Positions 1-6,688 of a stretch of 7,836 nt of DNA are shown here, one piece after another. The position numbers and the translations under genes are program-made. The number at the start of each line of letters is the position of its first letter. Positions within the stretch are counted from its first letter, which is position 1. The stretch lies in contig JBPCMS010000029.1 of assembly GCA_051002015.1 (NCBI GenBank), forward strand, positions 1 through 7,836, given 5' to 3'. The notes under the pieces were generated by a model that was given only the letters and a program-made list of their open reading frames with translations, made no database searches and was not told the origin of the DNA. This DNA comes from JACDBE01 sp051002015 (GTDB taxonomy: Bacteria; Actinomycetota; Acidimicrobiia; Spongiisociales; UBA5794).

Positions 1-82
1 CTGTGTTCCTTTCTGGGGCCCCCTCGATCACCTGGCGGGTGGCAACTGGTGTCCCCGAGGTCCACGGCTTCGGCGAGGTGGG
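1..82 (+). other. Upstream segment of the same ureohydrolase in a shifted frame
   Basis: Read from base 3, this stretch gives a peptide containing SITW, VATGV and VHGFGEVG. This matches what normally precedes the FDAH motif in agmatinases. It is joined to the downstream frame by one missing base around 79-83, where GEVG would continue directly into MVHFDAH. The usual GGDHS metal motif appears as SGAPS, so the first metal-binding histidine is also lost. The changes cluster at the very edge of the window, which favours poor consensus at a contig end over a true pseudogene, but the sequence alone cannot decide this. Confidence 0.6.
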
Positions 83-643
83 ATGGTCCACTTCGACGCC
101 CACGCCGACACCGCCGACACCGTCGACGGGAACCTGGCCAGCCACGGGACCCCGATGCGCCGGCTGATCGAGTCCGGAGCCATCCCCGGGACCCACTTCG
201 TCCAGGTGGGGTTGCGCGGCTACTGGCCGCCCGAGGAGACCTTCCGTTGGATGATCGACCAGGGCATGCGTTGGCACACCATGCAGGAGATCTGGGAGCG
301 TGGCTTCAAGGCGGTGATGGCGGAGGCGGTGGCCGAGGCGATGGCTTCGGCGGAGCTGCTCTACGTGTCGATCGACATCGACGTTCTCGACCCCGCCCAT
401 GCGCCGGGGACCGGAACCCCGGAGCCGGGCGGGATGGTCACCGCCGACCTGCTCCGCATGGTGCGCCGGCTCTGCCACCAGCACCGGGTGGTCGGAGTCG
501 ACGTGGTCGAGGTGTCGCCGCCCTACGACGTCAGCGACCTCACCGTCAACGCCGCCCACCGGGTGGTGTTCGAGGCATTGGCGGGGATGGCCGCCCGGCG
601 ACGCCACGCCGCCGAGGGAAAGCCGGGGCCGCCGGCCCGCTAG
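83..643 (+). CDS. Agmatinase/arginase-family ureohydrolase, 3' part (5' end damaged or missing)
   Basis: This is the C-terminal 186 residues of a Mn-dependent ureohydrolase, a family that cleaves guanidino compounds such as agmatine (to putrescine plus urea), arginine or guanidinobutyrate. Visible metal-binding motifs are FDAHADT (residues 4-10; Asp5, His7, Asp9) and DIDVLDP (98-104), followed by the family's APGTGTPEPGG loop. SHGTP near residue 20 and QVGLRG near 41 resemble agmatinases more than arginases. Full-length members have roughly 300-350 residues, so over 100 N-terminal residues are absent. The ATG at 83 is probably not the true start: the preceding family sequence continues upstream in another frame. 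The exact substrate cannot be fixed from this fragment. The gene is followed, 76 bases later and on the same strand, by the cyclase-ATPase gene, with no obvious functional link. Confidence 0.85.
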   Translation: MVHFDAHADTADTVDGNLASHGTPMRRLIESGAIPGTHFVQVGLRGYWPPEETFRWMIDQGMRWHTMQEIWERGFKAVMAEAVAEAMASAELLYVSIDIDVLDPAHAPGTGTPEPGGMVTADLLRMVRRLCHQHRVVGVDVVEVSPPYDVSDLTVNAAHRVVFEALAGMAARRRHAAEGKPGPPAR

Positions 644-719
644 AGACACCCGTGCCGACCTGGCCCGCTCGCCCGGTGAGGTTCGGCGGTGGTCGGGATG
701 GTTGAATCGGGACCAGCAG

Positions 720-3365
720 ATGAGAACCCTCGATCTCCCCACCGGGACCGTCACCTTCCTGTTCACCGACATCGAGGGCTCGACCCGCCTCGTTCAGTCC
801 ACCGGCGACGACTGGCCTCGACTGCTCGAAACCCACAACCGGCTGCTGGGCGCCGCCATCGAGGGGCGGGGCGGGACCGTGGTCAAGACCGAGGGCGATT
901 CGTTCTTCGCCGTGTTCGCCGCCGCCGCCGATGCGGTGACCGCCGCCGCCGACGCCCAGCGGGCGCTCGCCTCTCAGCCGTGGCCGGAGGGCGCCTCGAT
1001 CCGGGCCCGCATGGGGATCCACACCGGGACCGGGACCCTCGGTGGCGATGACTACGTCGGCATCGACGTCCACCGGGCGGCTCGGATCGCCGACAGCGCC
1101 CACGGTGGTCAGACCGTGCTCTCCGAGGCGGCGGCGGTCCTGGCGGAACGGGCCATCGCCGACGACTTGACCCTGCGCGACCTGGGGAAGCACCGCCTCA
1201 AGGATCTCGCCGAGCCCGAGACGATGTTCGAGCTCATCGTCGGCGGGCTCGAGGAGGAGTTCCCCATCCTCCGCACCCTCGACGCCATCCCCAACAACCT
1301 CCCGATGCTGGTGACCAGCTTCGTGGGCAGGGAGCGGGATCTGGCGGAGGCGCTGCGTCTGCTCGAGCGCACCAGGGTCCTCACCCTCACCGGCCCCGGG
1401 GGCACGGGCAAGACCAGGCTCGCCCTCCAGATCGGCGCCGAGCTCGGGGCCGCGTTCCGCCACGGTGTGTTCTTCGTCGATCTGGCCCCGGTTAGCGACG
1501 CCGAGGTGGTCCCGTCGCGGATCCTCGACTCGCTCGGGCTGCAGGCCCCACCCGGCTCCGGATCGGTGACGGACGCCGTCCGTCAACTTTTCGCCACCAT
1601 GGAGGTGCTGCTGCTCCTCGACAACTTCGAACAGGTGATCGCTTCCGCCCCGCTGGTGGCGGAACTGGTGCGCGCCTCGCCCCGCTCCCGGTTCGTCGTC
1701 ACCTCCAGGGGCCTGCTGCGGATCAGCGGTGAGCAGGAACTGCCGGTGCAGCCGCTGCCGGTGCCCGGCCAGACCGAAGGCGACGCACTGCTCGACGTCG
1801 ACTCCGTCCAGCTCTTCATCGAGCGGGCGATGGCGGTCCGTCCCGACTTCGAGCTGACCCCCGAGAACGCGGCGGCGGTGGCCGAGCTGGTGCGAAGGCT
1901 CGACGGTCTCCCGCTCGCCATCGAGCTGGTTGCTTCCCAGGTCCGCCTGCTCCCCGTCGCCACCATCGTCGATCGCCTCGACGCCAGGATGCTGGGTTCC
2001 GGGGCGGTCGATCTCCCCGAGCGGCAACGGACCATCGAGGGGGCCATCGCCTGGAGCCACAGCCTCCTCGACGAGCCGCACCGGCGGCTGTTCGCCCGGC
2101 TGTCGGTGTTCGCCCCGGGAGGCCGCATCGAGGAGATCGAGCAGGTGTGCGGGGCAGCCGACGGACTCGATGTGATCGGGGGGCTCGGCGTCCTCCTCGA
2201 CCAGAGCCTGTTGTTCCCGGTGACGGCGGGTGGGCAGCCGCGGATCCGCATGCTGCGCGTCATCCGGGAGTACGCCGCCGCCCGGCTGGGCGAGTCCGGG
2301 GAGGAGGACGAGATCAGGCGCAGACACCTGCGCGTCTACACCGAGCTGGTCGAGGCGGCGGCGCCACGGCTGCGAGGGAAGGACCGTAAAGTCTGGCTGG
2401 ACACGGTGGAGTCCGACCACGACAACCTGCGGGCGGCGCTGGATTGGGCGACAGCCGGCGGGGAGACCGATCTGGCCCTGCGTCTCACCGCCTCCGCCTG
2501 GCGGTTCTGGCAGTCAAGGGGCTATCTCCACGAGGCAGAACGTCGGGTGGTGGCGGCGCTCGCCATGCCCGGTGGGGAACCGCCTTTGCGGGCAAAGGCG
2601 CTCGAGGCGCTGGGCGGCGTCCTCTGGTGGCAGGGCAGGACTGCCGAGTGCCGCCGGGTGTACGAGGAGGCGCTGGGGATGCAGCGCCGACTCGGCGATC
2701 CCAGGGAGATCGCCAACGCCCTGTACAACGCCGCCTTGGCGAGCGTGTTCAGTCGTCCGAGCGAGGAGCGCGGCGAGGCGGCAGGCGAGGCCGCGGCGTA
2801 CCTCGACGAGGCCGAAGCCCTCTACCGGATGCTCGACGACGTCGACGGCTTGGGCGACGTCGCCTGGGGGCGGGGCAACATCATGATCGCCCGGGAAACG
2901 GACCGGCCGGCTGCGGTTCTTCATTTCATGGAGAGCCTCGACTACTACCGGCGGTCCGGCAACGAGTTCGGGCTCGGGTGGAGCTATTACGAGGTTGGTT
3001 TCCTCTCGCTCAACGCCGGGGACCACGAGGCGGCGTGGCGGCACTTCCGCGACGGTCTGGCCCTGTTCGCCGACCACCGTGACATCTCGGCTGCGGTCCT
3101 GTTCGTCGCCGGTATCGCCGGGTTGGCGCTTGAAGAGGGCGATCGGCAGAGGGCGGTCAGGCTGGCTGGTGCCTTCCACGGTCTCCGCATCACCTCGGGC
3201 ACCGACCTGGTCTCCCACGACCTGAACCAGGTCCAGGGTCTGGAGTTCGAGACGTTGGAGGAGCTGACCGGCGATCTTGGCGCCGCCTACCGCGAGGGCC
3301 GTTCCATGGACTTCGACCAAGCCGTCGCCTACGCCCTGGCCGGCCCCACCGGGCGCTGGTCGTAG
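720..3365 (+). CDS. Adenylate cyclase-STAND ATPase-TPR signalling protein
   Basis: This 881-residue multidomain protein is probably cytoplasmic. Residues 1-175 are a class III nucleotide cyclase domain: metal Asp17 lies in FLFTDIEGST, metal Asp60 in KTEGD, Lys56 and Asp111 align with the adenine-specifying pair, and Arg122 with the transition-state arginine. The usual Asn is His118. Residues 195-205 (LPMLVTSFVGR) open a STAND/AAA-type ATPase with Walker A GPGGTGKT (225-232), Walker B LLLLDNFEQ (297-305), a TSR motif (328-330) and GLPLA (396-400). A winged-helix-like region with LPERQRT follows, then TPR-like helices from about 620 to the end. No C-terminal LuxR helix-turn-helix is present, unlike some actinobacterial relatives. 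The ATG at 720 was chosen because the cyclase fold begins at once. The frame is open back to 399, but that part overlaps the ureohydrolase. TTG at 702 is an alternative start. A weak GGGA lies about 9 bases upstream. The activating ligand is unknown. Confidence 0.9.
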   Translation: MRTLDLPTGTVTFLFTDIEGSTRLVQSTGDDWPRLLETHNRLLGAAIEGRGGTVVKTEGDSFFAVFAAAADAVTAAADAQRALASQPWPEGASIRARMGIHTGTGTLGGDDYVGIDVHRAARIADSAHGGQTVLSEAAAVLAERAIADDLTLRDLGKHRLKDLAEPETMFELIVGGLEEEFPILRTLDAIPNNLPMLVTSFVGRERDLAEALRLLERTRVLTLTGPGGTGKTRLALQIGAELGAAFRHGVFFVDLAPVSDAEVVPSRILDSLGLQAPPGSGSVTDAVRQLFATMEVLLLLDNFEQVIASAPLVAELVRASPRSRFVVTSRGLLRISGEQELPVQPLPVPGQTEGDALLDVDSVQLFIERAMAVRPDFELTPENAAAVAELVRRLDGLPLAIELVASQVRLLPVATIVDRLDARMLGSGAVDLPERQRTIEGAIAWSHSLLDEPHRRLFARLSVFAPGGRIEEIEQVCGAADGLDVIGGLGVLLDQSLLFPVTAGGQPRIRMLRVIREYAAARLGESGEEDEIRRRHLRVYTELVEAAAPRLRGKDRKVWLDTVESDHDNLRAALDWATAGGETDLALRLTASAWRFWQSRGYLHEAERRVVAALAMPGGEPPLRAKALEALGGVLWWQGRTAECRRVYEEALGMQRRLGDPREIANALYNAALASVFSRPSEERGEAAGEAAAYLDEAEALYRMLDDVDGLGDVAWGRGNIMIARETDRPAAVLHFMESLDYYRRSGNEFGLGWSYYEVGFLSLNAGDHEAAWRHFRDGLALFADHRDISAAVLFVAGIAGLALEEGDRQRAVRLAGAFHGLRITSGTDLVSHDLNQVQGLEFETLEELTGDLGAAYREGRSMDFDQAVAYALAGPTGRWS

Positions 3366-3368
3366 CTA

Positions 3369-3389
3369 CCCCTCCCGCAGGAGGAGGGG
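3369..3389. terminator. GC-rich hairpin between convergent genes
   Basis: A perfect 7-bp inverted repeat (CCCCTCC at 3369-3375, GGAGGGG at 3383-3389) has a 7-base loop. It starts 3 bases after the cyclase-ATPase stop codon and lies 24 bases beyond the stop of the oppositely oriented response regulator. Its place between converging genes suggests a bidirectional terminator. Neither strand has a T-run after the stem, so it is not a canonical intrinsic terminator. Confidence 0.45.
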
Positions 3390-3413
3390 AAGCAAACCCA
3401 CCCGGGCCCGTGA

Positions 3414-4058
3414 CTAGACGATGCGGCGGTCGGATGCCCAGCGGGCGAGCTGGTGGCGGCTGGAGAGCTGGAGCTTGCGGAGGACGGCGGAGACGTGGGT
3501 CTCCACGGTCTTCACCGAGATCGACAGCCGGCGTGCCACCTGCTTGTAGGTGTGGCCCCTGGCGATCTGGCGCAGGACCTCGCGCTCGCGCGGGGTGAGC
3601 TGGTCGAGCTCGGGATCATCGGGTCTGGGGAGGGCGCCGGCGAAGGCGTCGAGCACGAACCCGGCCAGCCGGGGCGAGAAGACCGCATCGCCGTCCCCGG
3701 TCCGCGTTAGCGCCTCGGTCAGCTCGTCGCCGCCGATGGTCTTGGTGACGTACCCGCGGGCCCCTGCCCTGATCATGGCGATGACGTCGTCGGGGGCGTC
3801 CGACACCGACAGCGCCAGGAAGCGGACATCCGGGTGGGTCTCGACGACGTTGCGGATGACGCTGAGCCCCCCGCCGCCCGGCATGTGCACGTCGACGAGG
3901 ACGATGTCGGGGACCAGCCGCCTGATCGAGGCGATGGCGTCGTCGACGTCGGTGGCCGAGCCGACGATGTCGAACCCCTCCCGGTCGGACAGCTCGCTGC
4001 GGACCCCGCGCAGGAACAGCGCGTGGTCGTCGACGAGGAACACCCTGACCGGGGTCAC
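3414..4058 (-). CDS. NarL/FixJ-family response regulator (LiaR/EsrR-like)
   Basis: This 214-residue DNA-binding response regulator is of normal length for the NarL family. Residues 1-120 are the receiver domain: acidic pair Asp10-Asp11, phospho-acceptor Asp56 in LVDVHMP, switch residues Ser84 and Tyr103, and conserved Lys106. Residues 154-211 are a LuxR-type helix-turn-helix with LTPREREVL and the recognition region SVKTVETHV. Translation starts at GTG 4058, which overlaps the kinase TGA by 4 bases. A good GGAGG (4063-4067) lies 4 bases before it, so the two proteins are probably translationally coupled. The partner is almost certainly the adjacent kinase. By analogy with LiaR and EsrR it should activate envelope-stress genes, perhaps including its own locus through the divergent region at 5234-5365. 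The regulon is inferred, not visible. Confidence 0.93.
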   Translation of the reverse strand: MTPVRVFLVDDHALFLRGVRSELSDREGFDIVGSATDVDDAIASIRRLVPDIVLVDVHMPGGGGLSVIRNVVETHPDVRFLALSVSDAPDDVIAMIRAGARGYVTKTIGGDELTEALTRTGDGDAVFSPRLAGFVLDAFAGALPRPDDPELDQLTPREREVLRQIARGHTYKQVARRLSISVKTVETHVSAVLRKLQLSSRHQLARWASDRRIV

Positions 4059-5233
4059 GACGCCTCCAGGGGCATGGTCAGGTGGATCTCGGTGCCCTCG
4101 CCGGGTTCGCTGATGATCTCGGCGGTGCCGGCGTGGCGGGTCATCCTGCCCACCACCGACTGGCGCAGCCCGTGGCGGTCGGGGGGCACCTCGTCCGGGT
4201 CGAACCCGACCCCCTGGTCGGTGACGAACACCTCGAGCACCCCGGCGTCGACCTCTGCGTAGACGGACACCTTCATCGACCCCGAGTGACGGGCGGCGTT
4301 GATGGTGGCCTCGCCGGTGGCGGCGACCACGGCGTCGAGGCGCGGCCCCATCGGTAGGCCGTTGACCACGACCACCTCCACCGGCACGTCGGTGGCCTGC
4401 TCCACCCGGTCCGCCATGTCCTCGAGGGCGTCGGACAGCATCCTGCCCTGCTCACCGCCGCGGGCGCCGTACAGCCACGAGCGCAGCTCGCGTTCCTGGG
4501 AGCGGGCCAGAGTCGTCATCTTCTTGGGATCGTCCGTCCGCTGGATCATGGCGAAGGTCTGCAGCACAGAGTCGTGGAGGTGGGCGGCCATCTCGGCCCG
4601 CTCCTCGGAGCGGATGCGGTCCCGGCGCTCCTCGCCGAGGTCGGCCGCCAGCCGGAGCGCCCACGGGCCGAACACGAGGATGAGGCCGGCCATGGTGATG
4701 CCAACCGCCAGCACCACCGGTCCCAGCCCGGTGAGGTTGTCGCTGCTGCCCAGCAGCACCGCCATCCCGGCGATGATCACCACCGCTCCCATGATGATGC
4801 GAAGCCGACTCTGGTTCTGGTCGCCGGCGGCGACCTCGGCGAAGCTTCGATCCCACACCGCGGCGATCCCGAAGGCGATCAGGGTGACGGCGCCGATGGT
4901 GAGACCGCCGAGCCACCGGTTGGTCGAACCGAAGGCGACCATGGCGCCGGCGAACATCAGGGCCAGCCCCAGCCGCTGCCGCTGGTCGAGCTCATCGCGT
5001 CTCAGGTCGGCGCTGGGGGCGGTGCCGCCGGAGACGAAGAACAGGACGGGGTACAGGATCAGCCCGAACCAGGTCAGCGCCAGCCCGAAGAAGGCGGCGC
5101 GGACATACCCCGAGCCGACGCCGAGTCGGGCGCCGAGACCGCCGGCGACACCGGTGAGGACGCGGTCGTCCGTGCTCCTGGTCAGCCAGGTGCGGAGCTC
5201 GGTCCAGTTGGTCGGGGCCGGCGCGGTGGTCAT
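4055..5233 (-). CDS. PspC-domain sensor histidine kinase (LiaS/EsrS-like, HisKA_3)
   Basis: This 392-residue membrane sensor kinase autophosphorylates and should pass the phosphate to the overlapping response regulator. A PspC-like domain occupies about residues 20-68 (GVAGGL at 28-33, then a hydrophobic helix at 44-67). Further likely membrane helices lie near 88-103, 108-126, 145-162 and 170-190. The HisKA_3 dimerization/phospho-acceptor motif LHDSVLQ places the active histidine at His220. The ATP-binding domain has an N-box (Glu308, Asn312), DQGVGF (339-344), GLRQSV (355-360) and GEGT (378-381). No extracytoplasmic sensory domain is evident, which suits kinases controlled by a membrane partner or by envelope state. 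The frame stays open to 5389, but starting there would run into the divergent gene and add 52 low-complexity, non-family residues. ATG 5233 was therefore chosen. It has no clear Shine-Dalgarno site and may be nearly leaderless. Confidence 0.92.
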   Translation of the reverse strand: MTTAPAPTNWTELRTWLTRSTDDRVLTGVAGGLGARLGVGSGYVRAAFFGLALTWFGLILYPVLFFVSGGTAPSADLRRDELDQRQRLGLALMFAGAMVAFGSTNRWLGGLTIGAVTLIAFGIAAVWDRSFAEVAAGDQNQSRLRIIMGAVVIIAGMAVLLGSSDNLTGLGPVVLAVGITMAGLILVFGPWALRLAADLGEERRDRIRSEERAEMAAHLHDSVLQTFAMIQRTDDPKKMTTLARSQERELRSWLYGARGGEQGRMLSDALEDMADRVEQATDVPVEVVVVNGLPMGPRLDAVVAATGEATINAARHSGSMKVSVYAEVDAGVLEVFVTDQGVGFDPDEVPPDRHGLRQSVVGRMTRHAGTAEIISEPGEGTEIHLTMPLEAS

Positions 5234-5243
5234 CGTCGCCGCG

Positions 5244-5272
5244 ATGGTGTCACAGCGGGTCCGGGGCGACAA
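5244..5272 (-). promoter_or_regulatory. Candidate promoter of the kinase-regulator operon
   Basis: On the minus strand, TTGTCG (5267-5272) and CACCAT (5244-5249) are separated by 17 bases, close to the -35/-10 layout of a housekeeping sigma factor. The -10 box matches the consensus only partly. The ATG at 5233 lies 10 bases beyond it, so the transcript would have a very short leader or none. That fits the lack of a ribosome-binding site. Confidence 0.3.
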
Positions 5273-5275
5273 CCG

Positions 5276-5327
5276 GGGATCACCCTGATCGATCCCTTGG
5301 GTCTCAGGGTCGCCGTCGGGAGATCCC
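5276..5327. repeat. GGGATC/GATCCC element cluster
   Basis: GGGATC (5276-5281) and GATCCC (5291-5296) form a 6-bp inverted pair with a 9-base spacer. A third GATCCC (5322-5327) lies 31 bases further on, about three helical turns. The cluster interleaves with the ACCCTGA/TCAGGGT repeat. It may be a second operator, or chance in a GC-rich spacer. Confidence 0.3.
5282..5310. repeat. Inverted repeat ACCCTGA-N15-TCAGGGT, candidate operator
   Basis: There are two perfect 7-bp arms, ACCCTGA at 5282-5288 and TCAGGGT at 5304-5310. Their centres are 22 bases apart, about two helical turns, so both arms face the same side of the DNA. This geometry suits a dimeric regulator such as the NarL-type protein encoded next door. 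The binding partner is inferred. Confidence 0.45.
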
Positions 5328-5339
5328 CAATGGCGTGGA

Positions 5340-5345
5340 TATCGT
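5340..5345 (+). promoter_or_regulatory. Candidate -10 box for the LiaF-like gene
   Basis: TATCGT fits the actinobacterial TANNNT pattern. It would start transcription about 14 bases before the ATG at 5366. No convincing -35 box is seen 16-18 bases upstream, which is where a regulator-dependent promoter may lack one. Confidence 0.3.
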
Positions 5346-5365
5346 TGATGACGCACGATCCGGCC

Positions 5366-6676
5366 ATGACAAACGAAACCCAACCCCAACGTCCCCTCAC
5401 CCAGGGCCTTACCAGGGTCCGGGAAGGTGCCATCCTCGGCGGCGTCGCCGGGGGGTTGGCCAAGCGGTTCGACGTGTCCTCGTCGTGGATCCAGCTCGGC
5501 TTCATCATCACCACGTTCTTCGGCGGGCTCGGCGTCCTGCTCTACCTGGTGGGGTGGGTCGCCATCCCCGAGGAGGGGGCCGAGAGCTCCATCGCCGAGG
5601 ACTTCCTCTCCGGGCTCAGCAACAAGTCCGGGTGGCTGGGCGGCGCCCTGATCGTGCTCGCCGCCGCCATCCTGATCGGGGCCGCCGACCTCTTCAGCGG
5701 GCGGTTCGTGCTCGCCGCCGGGCTGCTCCTCGCCGGCTTCATGCTCTACCGCGGGCAGGGGACCAAGCCCGCCCCGGGCGACGCCGGCCCGCCGCCGGAG
5801 CTCGGTCCGGGTCCGGCGGCGGAACCGTTCCCGACGTCGGATCGGCCGTTCGATGCCGGTGCTCCTGGTGGGGTGCCGGCCGCGGCGAGAGCGGACACCG
5901 CCGAAGGTTCCTCGCTCCGGGCGTCCTCCCCGTACTGGGCATCATCGGTGACCGAGGTGTACGGCGATCGGAGCGATCCGGGTGAGTCGGGCACGCTCTC
6001 GATGACGCCGGCGCCGGTGTCGATCGAGACCGCGCCTCCGCCACCGAGGGCTCCCAAACCTGCCAGACCCCGTTCGTACCTCGGCCGGCTGACGATGGCA
6101 TGCATGCTGATCGCCATCGGCGTGCTAGCCCTGCTCCGCAACCTGGGCACGGTCGATCTCGAAGCCAGACACTTCGCCTCCGCCGGCATGCTGGTGATCG
6201 GGCTGGGGCTGCTGGTCGGGTCGTTCTTTGGTAGGGCCAGGGGGTTGATCCTGGTCGGCCTGATCGGGGTTCCGATCCTGGTCGTCGCCACCACGGTCCG
6301 TGTCCCGCTCGACGGTCCGTGGGGCGAGCAGGAGGCCCGTCCCGCCGCGGTCGCCGAACTGGAGGCCGAGTACGAGCACGGAATCGGCAGCTTCGTGCTC
6401 GACCTCACCGACATCGACGACCTCACCGAGGCCACCGCGGTCTCGGTCGACCAGGGCATCGGCGAGCTGCGGGTGCTGGTGCCGGCCGATCTGTCGGTCA
6501 GCGTCGATGCATCGGTCGATGCCGGGAGGGTCGAGGTGTTCGGACGTGAGGACGGCGGCTTCGATGTCTCCGTCGCCGCAGTCTCCGAGAGCTACCCGGG
6601 GACGGCCGGAGAGCCGACCCTCGACCTCGAGCTCGATCTGGGCGTCGGTCGCATCGCCGTGGTCCGCCAGGGCTGA
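5366..6676 (+). CDS. PspC/LiaF-like (toast-rack) multi-pass membrane protein
   Basis: This 436-residue membrane protein probably acts as the stress-sensing or inhibitory partner of the divergent kinase, as LiaF and EsrI do. Residues 12-70 are a PspC domain (ILGGVAGGL at 23-31, a membrane helix at about 43-66 and the closing WVAIPEE). Likely helices follow at 90-108 and 112-128. A Pro/Ala/Gly-rich linker of about 110 residues (131-236) comes next, then three hydrophobic segments near 240-257, 270-288 and 293-312. The C-terminal 110 residues are a beta-rich LiaF-type domain (DUF2154/toast-rack-like) with IGELRVLVP and the end motif LDLGVGRIAVV. ATG 5366 was chosen as the start. An in-frame ATG at 5348 would add six residues, but it lies just after the candidate -10 box. 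No clear ribosome-binding site precedes either. The frame's openness back to 4574 is antisense to the kinase and not coding. Confidence 0.88.
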   Translation: MTNETQPQRPLTQGLTRVREGAILGGVAGGLAKRFDVSSSWIQLGFIITTFFGGLGVLLYLVGWVAIPEEGAESSIAEDFLSGLSNKSGWLGGALIVLAAAILIGAADLFSGRFVLAAGLLLAGFMLYRGQGTKPAPGDAGPPPELGPGPAAEPFPTSDRPFDAGAPGGVPAAARADTAEGSSLRASSPYWASSVTEVYGDRSDPGESGTLSMTPAPVSIETAPPPPRAPKPARPRSYLGRLTMACMLIAIGVLALLRNLGTVDLEARHFASAGMLVIGLGLLVGSFFGRARGLILVGLIGVPILVVATTVRVPLDGPWGEQEARPAAVAELEAEYEHGIGSFVLDLTDIDDLTEATAVSVDQGIGELRVLVPADLSVSVDASVDAGRVEVFGREDGGFDVSVAAVSESYPGTAGEPTLDLELDLGVGRIAVVRQG

Positions 6677-6688
6677 GAAAGGTCCATC

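Larger units (their letters stand above)
5234..5365. promoter_or_regulatory. Divergent intergenic region of the kinase and LiaF-like genes
   Basis: These 132 bases separate the start codons of two oppositely transcribed genes of one signalling module, so they must hold both promoters. They contain a candidate leftward -35/-10 pair, a candidate rightward -10, a 7-bp inverted repeat with a 15-base spacer, and three GATCCC/GGGATC elements. The repeats sit between the two candidate promoters, where a regulator could affect both. No riboswitch-like or small-ORF structure was recognised. Confidence 0.65.

Noticed and set aside
399..719. In-frame N-terminal extension of the cyclase-ATPase protein
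   Set aside because: It lies inside the ureohydrolase coding region in another frame and encodes Arg/Pro/Ser-rich low-complexity sequence. The cyclase fold starts right after ATG 720.
546..2420. Long open frame on the minus strand (624 codons)
   Set aside because: It is antisense to the clearly recognisable cyclase-STAND gene. Its translation is Pro/Gly/Arg/Glu-rich with no family motifs, as expected of antisense frames in GC-rich DNA.
3403..3410. Palindrome CGGGCCCG near the response regulator stop codon
   Set aside because: It is only 8 bases and made solely of G and C, so it is easily expected by chance here; the longer hairpin at 3369-3389 explains the gap better.
4299..5288. Plus-strand 329-codon open frame within the kinase gene
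   Set aside because: It is Ser/Arg/Pro-rich and fully antisense to the kinase, with no motifs.
4574..5365. In-frame upstream extension of the LiaF-like protein (264 codons)
   Set aside because: It is antisense to the histidine kinase, which has unmistakable motifs. The extension is Gly/Asp/Glu/Gln-rich shadow sequence.
5234..5389. Upstream start at 5389 for the kinase, adding 52 residues
   Set aside because: It would cover the whole divergent promoter region and the start of the opposite gene, and the added residues match nothing in PspC kinases.
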